7,043 nucleotides of DNA from Planctomycetaceae bacterium (GCA_023258825.1 JALQWE010000191.1:1-7043); one strand, 5' to 3'; shown: positions 1 through 6,829, numbered from the stretch's first letter. Made by a program: numbers and translations. The notes: generated by a model from the sequence alone, not told the origin.

Positions 1-2
1 GC

Positions 3-359
3 CTTGCATGCCTGGTGGTGCTTTTGGGCGTGGTCTATGCCAACCGCCTCTACATACTCCAGTATTCGCTGGGGTGGTACACCGACATCAAGTACCCCCG
101 CGGCCCCAACCAGCCAGTCCCCTGGGAGAAGGGTCCCGACACCGCACCGCAGCCGCTGGCACAACGCCAGCCCAACGTTATCGTCATCCTCGCGGACGAC
201 CTGGGCATCAACGACGTGACCACCCACGGTGGCGGTTATGGCGCAGAAAAGGTGGGCACGCCCAACATTGATGACCTGGCCAACCAGGGGGTGCGCTTTG
301 ACCGTGGCTACTCTGCAGCAGCCGGGCCGCCACAATCAGCTCCAGAGCTGGCTCTGTAA
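3..359 (+). CDS. Sulfatase, N-terminal fragment (5' end outside window, 3' end chimeric)
   Basis: This is the start of an alkaline-phosphatase-superfamily sulfatase, which hydrolyses sulfate esters. The frame is open to the window's left edge, so the true start may lie upstream; GTG at 15 is only a possible start. A hydrophobic stretch (LVVLLGVVYANRLYILQY, about 15-68) looks like a signal anchor. A linker of about 35 residues follows, then the typical sulfatase opening PNVIVILADDLG with the metal-binding Asp pair, and TPNIDDLANQGVRFDRGYSAAA. Family members continue from here into the Cys-X-Pro-Ser/Thr-Arg formylglycine motif. Here the frame instead reads GPPQSAPELAL and stops at 357-359. That tail comes from the opposite strand of the neighbouring ATPase gene. 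The fragment lacks the catalytic cysteine and cannot be active. In a hand count about 80% of 103 codons end in G or C, against about two thirds in the first 88 codons of the other sulfatase here, which suggests a different source genome. Confidence 0.8.
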   Translation, partial: LACLVVLLGVVYANRLYILQYSLGWYTDIKYPRGPNQPVPWEKGPDTAPQPLAQRQPNVIVILADDLGINDVTTHGGGYGAEKVGTPNIDDLANQGVRFDRGYSAAAGPPQSAPELAL

Positions 360-1023
360 AGGTGCTGACCAGCTGCGGACCGGCGGATTCAATCTGCCGC
401 TTCAGAAATTCAAAGGATTCCTGCGTTGTCAAAGGCTGCAGAAACTCGTGGCAACGAATCCGATGGGAAAAGTTCTCATACTCCGGCCGCGACAGGTCCA
501 CCTCAAACGCCACCGGAGCCGACACCAGAATGCGAACCAGGGTCCGTCCCTGCCAGTCTTCCTCACTCAGGGCCCGCAACTCATTCAACACACTGACCGG
601 TACCAGATGCACGTCGTCCACCAGTAACAGGACCGGTCCCCAGAAGTCCATACTTCGACGCAGCAGCTCCGAAACACTCCAGCGGCTGACTTCCGTCGGC
701 ACACTGTCGATCGCGAGCCCCGCGCCGGCATGACTCACTGCGCAGTGCATCAGCAACTGATGCAGAGCGGTCGTGGAAACCAGTGATGACCCCGAGACGA
801 AGACCGTTCGCCCTTCATGCTCCATGGACGTTTTCAGGTAACGCAGCAGTGTCGAACGCCCGGCACCATGCAGTGCCGTCACAATGCCAATTCCCAGACT
901 GGATCGCAGACACCGTGTCAGACGCGGCAGCAGCCCGCGAACCGACTCCGAGCGGAAAAATAGCTTCGCCGGGTCCACGCTCTGAAACGGCTGGCGATGA
1001 AATCCAAAATGTGTCTCGTACAT
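208..1023 (-). CDS. ExeA/GspA-like AAA ATPase with altered Walker motifs, C-terminus lost at a junction
   Basis: The protein begins MYETHFGFHRQPF, the characteristic opening of ExeA/GspA-type ATPases, which are associated with secretin assembly and related secretion or pilus roles. Residues 50-58 (ALHGAGRST) occupy the Walker A position, but the invariant Lys is Arg56 and the first Gly is Ala. Residues 131-137 (VLLLVDD) fill Walker B, with Asp137 where the catalytic Glu is usual. A sensor-like strand (RILVSAP, 164-170) and an FSHRI segment (185-189) in the usual position of the family's conserved Arg follow. Homology fades after LELIVAA (227-233), before the Gly-Ile-Pro-Arg segment expected next. 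From about 320 down to the stop at 208 the reading frame is antisense to the sulfatase fragment and is probably not native. The ATG at 1021-1023 was chosen for the family N-terminus; its Shine-Dalgarno is weak (CGGAA, 6 bases upstream). ATP hydrolysis may be impaired or lost; this is inferred from the motifs. Confidence 0.78.
   Translation of the reverse strand: MYETHFGFHRQPFQSVDPAKLFFRSESVRGLLPRLTRCLRSSLGIGIVTALHGAGRSTLLRYLKTSMEHEGRTVFVSGSSLVSTTALHQLLMHCAVSHAGAGLAIDSVPTEVSRWSVSELLRRSMDFWGPVLLLVDDVHLVPVSVLNELRALSEEDWQGRTLVRILVSAPVAFEVDLSRPEYENFSHRIRCHEFLQPLTTQESFEFLKRQIESAGPQLVSTFTEPALELIVAARLLQSSHGQSAPPGWPGHQCWACPPFLRHNRHRGWSRR
309..323. other. Chimeric junction between sulfatase fragment and ATPase fragment
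   Basis: Plus-strand sulfatase similarity ends at GYSAAA (to about 323), and minus-strand ATPase similarity ends at IVAA (about 321-332). Both genes break within the same few bases. The junction region includes a repeated GCA (GCAGCAGCC) and a CTGCAG hexamer at 313-318. This is either a genomic rearrangement or a false join of two molecules made during cloning or assembly. The codon-bias shift at this point favours two source genomes. Confidence 0.65.
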
Positions 1024-1222
1024 ACTGATTCCGTTCAGTGCGGCTGTCGGCCCACGAAGACTCCCCGGAGCAGACCTGGTGCCTCGTGTCTTTCATCGAA
1101 CCATCAACGACGGATTCTTGAGAGCAACCGATTCTTCGAGTTTATCTCGCCCGTTTTGCCAGAATCAGCATGCCACGCTGCCGTTCACTCAGCCCCGACA
1201 CGCTGAGCCCGCACTGAACCTC

Positions 1223-1237
1223 CGGCAGATCCTGCCG
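1223..1237. repeat. Small perfect hairpin in the gap between protease and ATPase genes
   Basis: CGGCAG and CTGCCG form a six-base-pair GC-rich stem with a three-base loop (ATC). It lies 74-88 bases downstream of the protease stop on the minus strand and about 200 bases upstream of the ATPase start. No run of T follows on the minus strand, so it is not a standard intrinsic terminator. The rest of the 287-base gap 1024-1310 shows no credible gene. Confidence 0.35.
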
Positions 1238-1251
1238 ATCTACAGAGGCCG

Positions 1252-1276
1252 CGGCTCAGGTGGAACTTCGCCCCCC
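1252..1276 (-). repeat. Copy A of a 25-base dispersed repeat, downstream of the protease gene
   Basis: On the minus strand the core reads GGCGAAGTTCCACCTGAGCC. It matches 23 of 25 bases with 3260-3284, in the same orientation. It begins 34 bases after the protease stop codon. Its GGGCGAAGTTCC part can pair imperfectly with GGAATTCACCC (1285-1295), giving a stem with one bulge and one mismatch, but the second copy does not share this partner. Function unknown; a 3' untranslated RNA element or an intergenic repeat family are possible. Confidence 0.6.
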
Positions 1277-1310
1277 GGTTGTCAGGGTGAATTCCGCAGA
1301 CACAAGCCGA

Positions 1311-2917
1311 CTATTTCCCATCCGGTGACAGGTCCAGCAGGGTCTGAATCGGGATGGCCAGCGTTGCCTCACGAGATCGGCGGGCGATTGTCATGCCCAG
1401 CAATTCCCCGCGACTGTTGATCAGCCAGCCACCACACTGCGCTGGCGTCACGGGAATGTCGTGCTGAATCACATCGGAAAACCCGGAACGTCGTCCGCTG
1501 ACAACCCCAGCCCGCCCATCAAGGTACTCCAGCTTTTCAAACTGAGCTCCCGGGTCATGCCCGGCAATCAGCCACAGAGACACCGTCTGCCCGGCACGAT
1601 CCACCGCGAGCTGCAACAGGTCCCCCGGTTGTCGTTCCTTCAGGATCTCAGCAAGCTCGTTCAGCGTTGCTGGCGTCCGTCCCTCCACGCTAATCAACCG
1701 ATCACCGGCCGCCAATCCGGCGACCGCGGCCGGGCCGTTCGGGCTGATCTCACGTACCCGCAACACGGTCTCCGCTGCCTCTGCCATCTCGTCGATGATC
1801 GCCCCCAGTTTCAGCGGCAGACCTGGTTCCCGATAGCCCACTCGACCTGCAATTCCCGGATCGCTGAGTCGAATCCCGTTGTCTGCCATCGGTCCAAGCA
1901 CCGCGAACACAAGCTCGCCGGGCCGGACGACCGCCCCTGGACGCGGATCGACAGCTGGCACCTCTGCATCGGCATCGCCTTCCAGCTGAAGGATCACCAC
2001 ATCCAACGCCACCTCAACCAGCAACACGCGACACGGGACCACCCTTCCGCTGGACAGTCGACAGGCCAGCGCAGCGTCAGGTGGCAGCTCGCTCCGCTTG
2101 GTCGCGATACGTCGAGCAGCCAGGCGAATTCCGGGACGCCATTCCGTGAGACGCTCAGAGGGTGTCCCCTGCCGAGCGACTCCCACGGTGAAGTTCGCCA
2201 CGACACCGCGTTGCGCGGCCGACAATTGCTGCGGCGTTTCCGTCAGGAGTGATGTGCCGCCTGCCGATTCTGCCAACTGCCGCAGCTCGGGATTTGCCTG
2301 CAGACGCTGACGAATGCGCGTGACCGACACATGCACATTGGCGTCCCGCCCCATGCCAATCTGTCGATGCACGCCGATCAGTTGTCCTGCCCTGTTCAAC
2401 AGCGGACCACCGGAGTCACCAACGGTCAGTTGACAACTGGAACGCAGAGCAACGCGGTCCACCGCACGCAGCTTTCCCAGTCTGGGCAGAGCGTCGCTCT
2501 GGTCCCTGATCCTCGCGGGGTAACCACAGGCGAAAATCACGTCGTCCGCTGCTGTCCCGGGAAGACCAGCTGCCAGTGGCACATAGGTCAGCGTCGGCGT
2601 GTCGCCGACCACCGGAACAATCTTCAGCACGGCGAGATCTTCCGTGCGATCCATCATCAGCAGGCTCGCTGAATGCCGTGATCCATCGTGCCGCAGAATC
2701 GAAATTTCCGCGGGGGCTCACGCAGGCCATGCGCCACCGTCAGCACATGACCGCTTGTGGAAATCAGTACGCCCGAGCTCAGGTCGTCACCACAAACAAT
2801 ACGCACTGTCGCCTGCTGCAGACGGCGCAATCCCGGCTCTGACACCTGAGCCGCCAACTCACCGGTTATTCCGGGGACAAGCCAGACCATGCAGAAGATG
2901 CCAGCAAACCAACGCAT
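1311..2917 (-). CDS. Secreted trypsin-like serine protease with PDZ domain and degenerate second protease module (frameshifted)
   Basis: An HtrA-style secreted peptidase in two overlapping frames. The ATG at 2917 is preferred because GGAG lies nine bases upstream; it starts a signal peptide (MRWFAGIFCMVWLVPGITG, cleavage near LAAQ). The first frame carries catalytic His63 (LTVAHGL). The frame is lost after REPP, near 2712-2716, and homology resumes at AEISILRHDG with Asp94 (TEDLAVL) and Ser169 (VGDSGGPLL). Adding one C to the five-C run gives 535 residues with a complete triad. Beyond residue 235 a second trypsin-like half follows: TKRSEL where the His loop should be (272-278), LDVVIL at the Asp strand, a PDZ domain (about 385-452), and AQCGGWLIN at the Ser loop with Cys495 in place of Ser. 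This second half lacks the His and is probably non-catalytic. From memory, planctomycetes have many such trypsin/PDZ proteins; the substrate is unknown. The broken frame is either a base error or a recent pseudogene. Confidence 0.8.
2712..2716 (-). other. Apparent one-base deletion (frameshift site) in the protease gene
   Basis: The plus strand has five G here (five C in the coding sense). Six C would join REPP directly to AEISILRHDG with no stop and no lost motif. The frame upstream otherwise ends at a TGA about 50 bases on, and the downstream frame has a TGA just upstream of this run. The exact site could lie a few bases to either side. Confidence 0.7.
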
Positions 2918-2926
2918 GTATGACAT

Positions 2927-2930
2927 CTCC
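2927..2930 (-). promoter_or_regulatory. Shine-Dalgarno site that sets the protease start
   Basis: GGAG on the minus strand sits nine bases before the ATG at 2917 but directly abuts the in-frame ATG at 2926. Spacing favours 2917. The frame is open further upstream to an ATG at 3061, but that would place a 48-residue Arg-rich, non-signal-like extension before the signal peptide. Confidence 0.5.
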
Positions 2931-3114
2931 GGACAATAGCAGGACACAGACACAGCGGCGCCGTCTTCACCGGCACGCTTCTGCGGCCAGAATAACTCGC
3001 GTGACCACCGTCTTCCAGCCCGAGGACCCGTCAAAATTTCTGCACGTGGACCCGATCGCATTGAACCCGCACACCGGCACGCACATCAGAAAAAATCAGT
3101 GAACGGGTGAGGGC

Positions 3115-3145
3115 AATTAAAAAACATAGCGCTATATTTTTAATT
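3115..3145. repeat. AT-rich near-perfect palindrome, possible bidirectional terminator
   Basis: The centre ATAGCGCTAT is self-complementary and is flanked by AATT plus an A run on the left and a T run plus AATT on the right. Pairing covers nearly all 31 bases, with one small internal mismatch (AC against A). An A run before and a T run after a symmetric stem resembles a two-way intrinsic terminator. It lies 200-230 bases past the sulfatase stop and about 200 bases before the protease start. The short GC core and tight loop make strong termination uncertain. Confidence 0.45.
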
Positions 3146-3151
3146 GGAGTA

Positions 3152-3172
3152 AGGTGTTGTTTTATAACACCT
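3152..3172. repeat. Inverted repeat AGGTGTT/AACACCT
   Basis: Seven perfectly complementary bases at 3152-3158 and 3166-3172 flank GTTTTAT. On the plus strand the stem extends to nine pairs including one G-T pair. It sits seven bases from the AT palindrome, inside the same AT-rich island in an otherwise GC-rich window. It could be an operator, part of a promoter region for the protease gene, or a remnant of a mobile element; nothing decides between these. Confidence 0.4.
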
Positions 3173-3252
3173 GTTGATTGTGTGTTGTTGCGAATTAGCC
3201 CGCCTTTGTTGGAATGCTGACTCCCGCCAGCGGCGCAAAACACATTTGGCGC

Positions 3253-3309
3253 GCGTGACCGGCTCAGATGGAACTTCGCCCTCCCGCAGCCAGCACCGCA
3301 AGGTCACGC
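3253..3309. repeat. Inverted repeat GCGTGACC/GGTCACGC enclosing repeat copy B
   Basis: Eight perfect complementary bases at 3253-3260 and 3302-3309 enclose 41 bases containing the second copy of the 25-base repeat. It lies 36-92 bases downstream of the sulfatase stop on the minus strand. It may form the base of a folded 3' RNA. The equivalent flanks of copy A do not share this arm pair, so the arms may be incidental. Confidence 0.35.
3260..3284 (-). repeat. Copy B of the 25-base dispersed repeat, downstream of the sulfatase gene
   Basis: The minus-strand core reads GGCGAAGTTCCATCTGAGCC, differing from copy A at two of 25 positions. It begins 60 bases after the sulfatase stop and has the same orientation relative to its upstream gene as copy A. 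Both copies are intergenic. The remainder of the 427-base gap 2918-3344 shows only the two AT-rich palindromes and no credible gene. Confidence 0.6.
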
Positions 3310-3344
3310 CTGCAGGATCAGGATCTCGTAAAATGGCCTTACGA

Positions 3345-5147
3345 TTACTGCCCGGGGGAGATCAGCGTCAGTGTGATACGTCGCACATCCATCACAGTTT
3401 TGCCGGGAATTTCCAGTGCCCTCAGTTGCAGCGTCTGAACGCCCGAATCCAGTCGCATACGCCCAACCGGCAGGGACTTGAATTCCTTCATCGTGGATTC
3501 CCCGTGAGGACGTGGCAGCGTGTCCTGATTGGTCAGCAACGGTGGATCCCATCCCGGTGTCACCGTGGTCTGCACACTGTGTTGTCCAACCAGTACTTCA
3601 ATTCGTGACCCCGCATCGGCCTCGGGACACGTGTAGTCAATCACCACATCATAGTCACCTGCTGTCTGCACCTGCACATTCCAGACGATCCGATCCTCCA
3701 GCGACGTCCAGTGGACGAAGTACGAACAATTGGGCGCCGCACTGCTGCGTTTTACGCCTCCCAGTGGTTCTCCATCCCGCGCCGGCAGCATCGTGATCGG
3801 AAACTCAGGATACCCCACAGGAAACGGCCGCGGATCCACGGTCTGTCCGGCCGATCGGGGGGCGGTTGGGTTCCCCGAGGCAAGGACGTCCTTCCGCCAG
3901 TTCTGAACCTGCCGACGCAGTTCGCTGGCGACGTCAGGAAACTGGTCAGAAACTGGTGTGGTCTGACCGGGATCGTTGACCAGATCAAACAGCTGTCCTT
4001 CACTGTCGAGGCGAAAGCGCTGAGTCCGTGCGGAGACCTTGCCAGCCCATGTGCTCATCAGCGTTCGATCAGGCCAGTCGACTGGTTGTTTCCGCAGCAG
4101 CGGCGACAGATCGCGTCCATCAAGGGGCATGTCACCCACGCGCGGAATCTCTGCCAGCGCTGTCAGAGTTGGGAGCAGGTCGATCGCTCCAGCAATCTGC
4201 GGCACAACGTGTCCCTGTGGCAAGCCAGCCGGCCAGCTCATGTAACAGACGCTGCGCACACCGCCCTCGTCAGTCGTCCCTTTCTGGCCCTTCATCCCGC
4301 CCGTCCAGCGCGCGGTATTCGGACCATTGTCCGAGAAGTACAGGACGATCGTGTTGTCTCGCAATCCGGACTCCTGCAGTCGCTGCAGCACGCGGCCCAC
4401 ACAGCGATCCTGGTGCTCCATCATCGCCAGAACACACCGAGTCTCATTGGCCTGTTCCCGCTGAGGATTGGTGGCTGTCTGCTCAATCGGACGGTCACGA
4501 AACCGCTGCCAGTCAGCCTCCGGGACACTCCACGGCGAATGCGGTGTTGTGAACGGAATGTAGCAGAAGAAGGGTTGCTCTCGATTGCGATCAATAAAGT
4601 CGAGCGCGCGGTCTGTGCAGACATCCACGATGTATCCGCTGGTTCGCACCATTCGGCCGTTGTCTTCCAGCGGTGCGTCAAAGTATTCCCCCCAATGCCC
4701 TGAGGAATGGCCGAAGTACTCCCCAAAGCCACGCGCCATCGGATGATAAGGCCACTGACTGCCGTTGTGCCATTTTCCAAAAGCCCCGGTTGCGTAGCCT
4801 GCCGCCCGAAAAGCTTCCACGACAGTGGCTTCCGAAAGATCCAGACGTTCCTGCCCTGTCGAGACACCGCGAACACCCCCACGCGGATGATATCGTCCTG
4901 TCAAAAACTCCGCCCGCGTTGGCGCGCAGACCGGACAAACAAAAAAGCGATCGAGGGAGACTCCGGTGGTGGCAATGGAATCGATGGACGGTGTCCGCAG
5001 CATGCGATTGCCGGAATGACTGAAATCTCCCCAGCCGGCGTCATCTGCCAGAAACACGACCACATTCGGCGGTGTGCGCTGAGCCTGCAGGATGTCTCCG
5101 CGGCACACGATGAAAAGTACCAGCAACAGGCCCGATAGTCGGCGCAT
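3345..5147 (-). CDS. Secreted sulfatase (arylsulfatase A type) with extra C-terminal domain
   Basis: A complete 600-residue sulfatase that removes sulfate from esters, probably of polysaccharides or other organic sulfates, outside the cytoplasm. Visible parts: signal peptide (MRRLSGLLLVLFIVCRGDIL, cleavage near QAQ); NVVVFLADDAGWGD with metal-binding Asp35/Asp36; the maturation motif CAPTR (74-78), whose Cys74 would become formylglycine, then LTGR; GKWHNG (124-129, Lys125 and His127); TTPHSPW (200-206, His203); SDNGP (272-276, Asp273/Asn274); and MKGQKGTTDEGG with Lys286/Lys289. The catalytic set is complete. After about residue 425 comes a Pro-rich linker, then a beta-rich domain (about 465-597; QTAGDYDVVIDY, LQLRALEI) resembling the carbohydrate-binding-like sandwich on some planctomycete sulfatases. 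The ATG at 5147 was chosen because the signal peptide starts there; GGAG is 14 bases upstream, unusually far. No maturation enzyme gene is nearby, so the formylglycine modification must be supplied elsewhere. Substrate unknown. Confidence 0.92.
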   Translation of the reverse strand: MRRLSGLLLVLFIVCRGDILQAQRTPPNVVVFLADDAGWGDFSHSGNRMLRTPSIDSIATTGVSLDRFFVCPVCAPTRAEFLTGRYHPRGGVRGVSTGQERLDLSEATVVEAFRAAGYATGAFGKWHNGSQWPYHPMARGFGEYFGHSSGHWGEYFDAPLEDNGRMVRTSGYIVDVCTDRALDFIDRNREQPFFCYIPFTTPHSPWSVPEADWQRFRDRPIEQTATNPQREQANETRCVLAMMEHQDRCVGRVLQRLQESGLRDNTIVLYFSDNGPNTARWTGGMKGQKGTTDEGGVRSVCYMSWPAGLPQGHVVPQIAGAIDLLPTLTALAEIPRVGDMPLDGRDLSPLLRKQPVDWPDRTLMSTWAGKVSARTQRFRLDSEGQLFDLVNDPGQTTPVSDQFPDVASELRRQVQNWRKDVLASGNPTAPRSAGQTVDPRPFPVGYPEFPITMLPARDGEPLGGVKRSSAAPNCSYFVHWTSLEDRIVWNVQVQTAGDYDVVIDYTCPEADAGSRIEVLVGQHSVQTTVTPGWDPPLLTNQDTLPRPHGESTMKEFKSLPVGRMRLDSGVQTLQLRALEIPGKTVMDVRRITLTLISPGQ

Positions 5148-5281
5148 CGTGAGCTGCCCATCTCCGCAAAAATGGCCGTGGCATTTCCCGCTGTCAGCGA
5201 AACAATACGACGCGGGCGGTGAACTCAGTGAACGCCGGTCAGAGTTAGCAGCCCGCCCCGCGTCCCTGAACAAACTCAACA

Positions 5282-5315
5282 GCACAGTGCACTTTCAGCG
5301 ACAGGCGTACTGTGC
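5282..5315 (-). terminator. Possible hairpin terminator after the TPR gene
   Basis: GCACAGT (5282-5288) and ACTGTGC (5309-5315) are perfectly complementary around a 20-base spacer. The hairpin starts about 15 bases after the TPR gene stop, the right place for a terminator. No T run follows on the minus strand, so it may only be a 3' stabilising stem. The rest of the gap 5148-5330 holds the sulfatase leader, with no convincing promoter seen. Confidence 0.3.
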
Positions 5316-5330
5316 ATGTTGCAGATTGAG

Positions 5331-6752
5331 TTACTGATTGTTCGAAGTTGCCGGATCAAAACCTGCCGCGTCAGCCGAGGCGGGTTCCGCAGTCGCTTCA
5401 GCAGCAGGGACGTCCTGCAGGGCCTGCCGTAGCTCGGCGGCCTGCTTCAGATCCGCATCGGCTTCGGCGGTCTGGCCGGCAGCGCGACGCACGGCGGCCC
5501 GTTGTTCGTAGGCTTTTGCCACCTGATCGTCCAGACGCTGAGCCGCTTCGTAATCTGCGATGGCCTGATCCAACTTATCCTGTCGCAGCCAGAGATCTCC
5601 GCGGAGTGAATGAGCATCATGTCCGGGTTTTGAAGCCAGTGAGGCATCGCAGTCCTGCATGGCTTTTTCAAAATCTCCCATCGCGCTCCATGCTCGGGCG
5701 CGGCAGGCCAGCGCCTCTGGATGATTCGGAGTCAGCAACAGGGCTCGAGTGAAGTCCTGTGCCGCTGCACCGAATTCGCGACCTTCCATCAGAAACAGAC
5801 CGCGGCGAATCCACGCATCACTGCTTCCCGCATTGCGAGCTGCTTCGTCAGACACCGTCTGCAGACCAGCCAGCCAGTCAATGCGGCTGGCATCGGCCTG
5901 GGCTTCATTGAATCGCTCGGCCTTCACCAGTGCCTCGCGACGATGGGCCAGCCAGCGGGCGTCCAGCGGAGCAAGTTCCACGGCACGCGTGAACGCATTC
6001 ACGGCTTCCACATAATTCTGCTGCTGCATGGCGATCAACCCGCAGTTGTTCCATGCCGTGACATACCGTTCGTTCAATTTCAGCGCCTGGCGAATATCCG
6101 TCATGGCGGAATTCAGTTGCTGTGTCTTCATCCGTGTGAACGCACGATTGTTCCAGGCGTCCGTGTACGTTGCATCCGCAGCGATGGCGCTGGAAAAATC
6201 AGCTTCTGCAGCCGGATAATCCGCTCTGGCCAGCGCGATCAGGCCTCGATTGTTCAGGGCCGCCACATGAGTTGGCTTCAGTTCAACGGCCTTTTGAAAG
6301 TCGGCCAGAGCTTCATCTGACAACCCGCGTGACATTAGAAAGTAACCGCGGAAGTTGTACAGATCCGGGTTGTCCGGAGCCAGGCGAATGGCCGTACTGA
6401 AGTCTGCACGAGCATTGGCGTTTTCGCCCTGCAGCACGTAAACATCCGCACGCATGCGAAACAGGCGAGCGTCTTCCGGGGTAATCCCGATGGCCTGACT
6501 GAGCGCCTCGATGGCCGCCGCATTGCGACGCCCGACCACCGCCGCATTAGCCTTCTGCAGCAGTTCCTTAATGGCTGGCGGATAAGCAGTTGGCGCAGCG
6601 GCCCCAGCCGGTGCGTCCGCGGGCGCTGCCACTTTGGATGAAGAAATCGACAGCGGCACACCTGCCGTCTTTGCTGCCGAATCTCCGGAATTGCTTCCCC
6701 CGCATCCGGAGAGCAGAATGGCCGCTACGCCGGAAATAGCCAACAGACGCAT
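5331..6752 (-). CDS. TPR-repeat lipoprotein
   Basis: A 473-residue envelope protein made mostly of tetratricopeptide repeats, helical pairs used for protein-protein contact. The N-terminus MRLLAISGVAAILLSGCGGS has a short charged start, a hydrophobic core and a lipobox LSGC, so Cys17 is the likely lipidated residue. A Ser/Ala/Pro-rich linker (about 20-58) leads to roughly ten or eleven TPR units between residues 59 and 446. Typical 34-residue units include the pairs AALNNRG, DAWNNRA and TAWNNCG followed by A-x-x-DF and A-L-x-P endings. One central unit (LAHRREALVKAERFNEAQAD) is degenerate. The C-terminus is Ala/Glu/Pro-rich and low-complexity. The start at 6752 is well supported: GGAG seven bases upstream and a signal peptide beginning there. 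It lies 183 bases upstream of the sulfatase and need not share its transcript. The partner is unknown; it may organise an envelope or secretion complex, which is inference. Confidence 0.9.
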   Translation of the reverse strand: MRLLAISGVAAILLSGCGGSNSGDSAAKTAGVPLSISSSKVAAPADAPAGAAAPTAYPPAIKELLQKANAAVVGRRNAAAIEALSQAIGITPEDARLFRMRADVYVLQGENANARADFSTAIRLAPDNPDLYNFRGYFLMSRGLSDEALADFQKAVELKPTHVAALNNRGLIALARADYPAAEADFSSAIAADATYTDAWNNRAFTRMKTQQLNSAMTDIRQALKLNERYVTAWNNCGLIAMQQQNYVEAVNAFTRAVELAPLDARWLAHRREALVKAERFNEAQADASRIDWLAGLQTVSDEAARNAGSSDAWIRRGLFLMEGREFGAAAQDFTRALLLTPNHPEALACRARAWSAMGDFEKAMQDCDASLASKPGHDAHSLRGDLWLRQDKLDQAIADYEAAQRLDDQVAKAYEQRAAVRRAAGQTAEADADLKQAAELRQALQDVPAAEATAEPASADAAGFDPATSNNQ

Positions 6753-6759
6753 GAGGTCG

Positions 6760-6763
6760 CTCC
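6760..6763 (-). promoter_or_regulatory. Shine-Dalgarno site of the TPR gene
   Basis: GGAG on the minus strand with a seven-base spacer to the ATG at 6752. It selects this start over the in-frame ATG at 6818, which would add 22 Arg-rich residues ahead of the lipoprotein signal. Confidence 0.6.
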
Positions 6764-6829
6764 ATCGAACTCGGGCCGGTCGCAGGAGCACACCCAATGT
6801 CCTCCGCAATCCCCCCAAACCACGTTTTA

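Noticed and set aside
3..14. CTTGCATGCCTG near the left edge matches part of a common cloning-vector polylinker.
   Set aside because: The match is only 12 bases, flanking bases differ from the polylinker, and the stretch fits the sulfatase frame as a hydrophobic segment (LACLVVLL). Probably chance.
1461..2252. Long plus-strand open frame opposite the protease gene.
   Set aside because: It lies antisense to a well-supported gene and shows no recognisable domain; GC-rich DNA gives such shadows.
2918..3061. Longer protease start at 3061.
   Set aside because: It would bury the signal peptide behind 48 Arg-rich residues, and the GGAG site fits 2917 instead.
3031..3243. A 70-codon minus-strand frame in the gap before the protease, with one hydrophobic stretch.
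   Set aside because: It spans the palindromes and AT-rich island, has no good ribosome site that I could see, and resembles nothing known.
3711..4703. A 330-codon plus-strand open frame opposite the sulfatase.
   Set aside because: The minus strand carries every sulfatase motif; the plus frame is Arg/Ser/His-rich with no domain.
315..6752. A four-gene operon on the minus strand.
   Set aside because: Gaps of 183, 427 and 287 bases, with hairpins in them and a separate promoter candidate for only the first gene, do not support one transcript.
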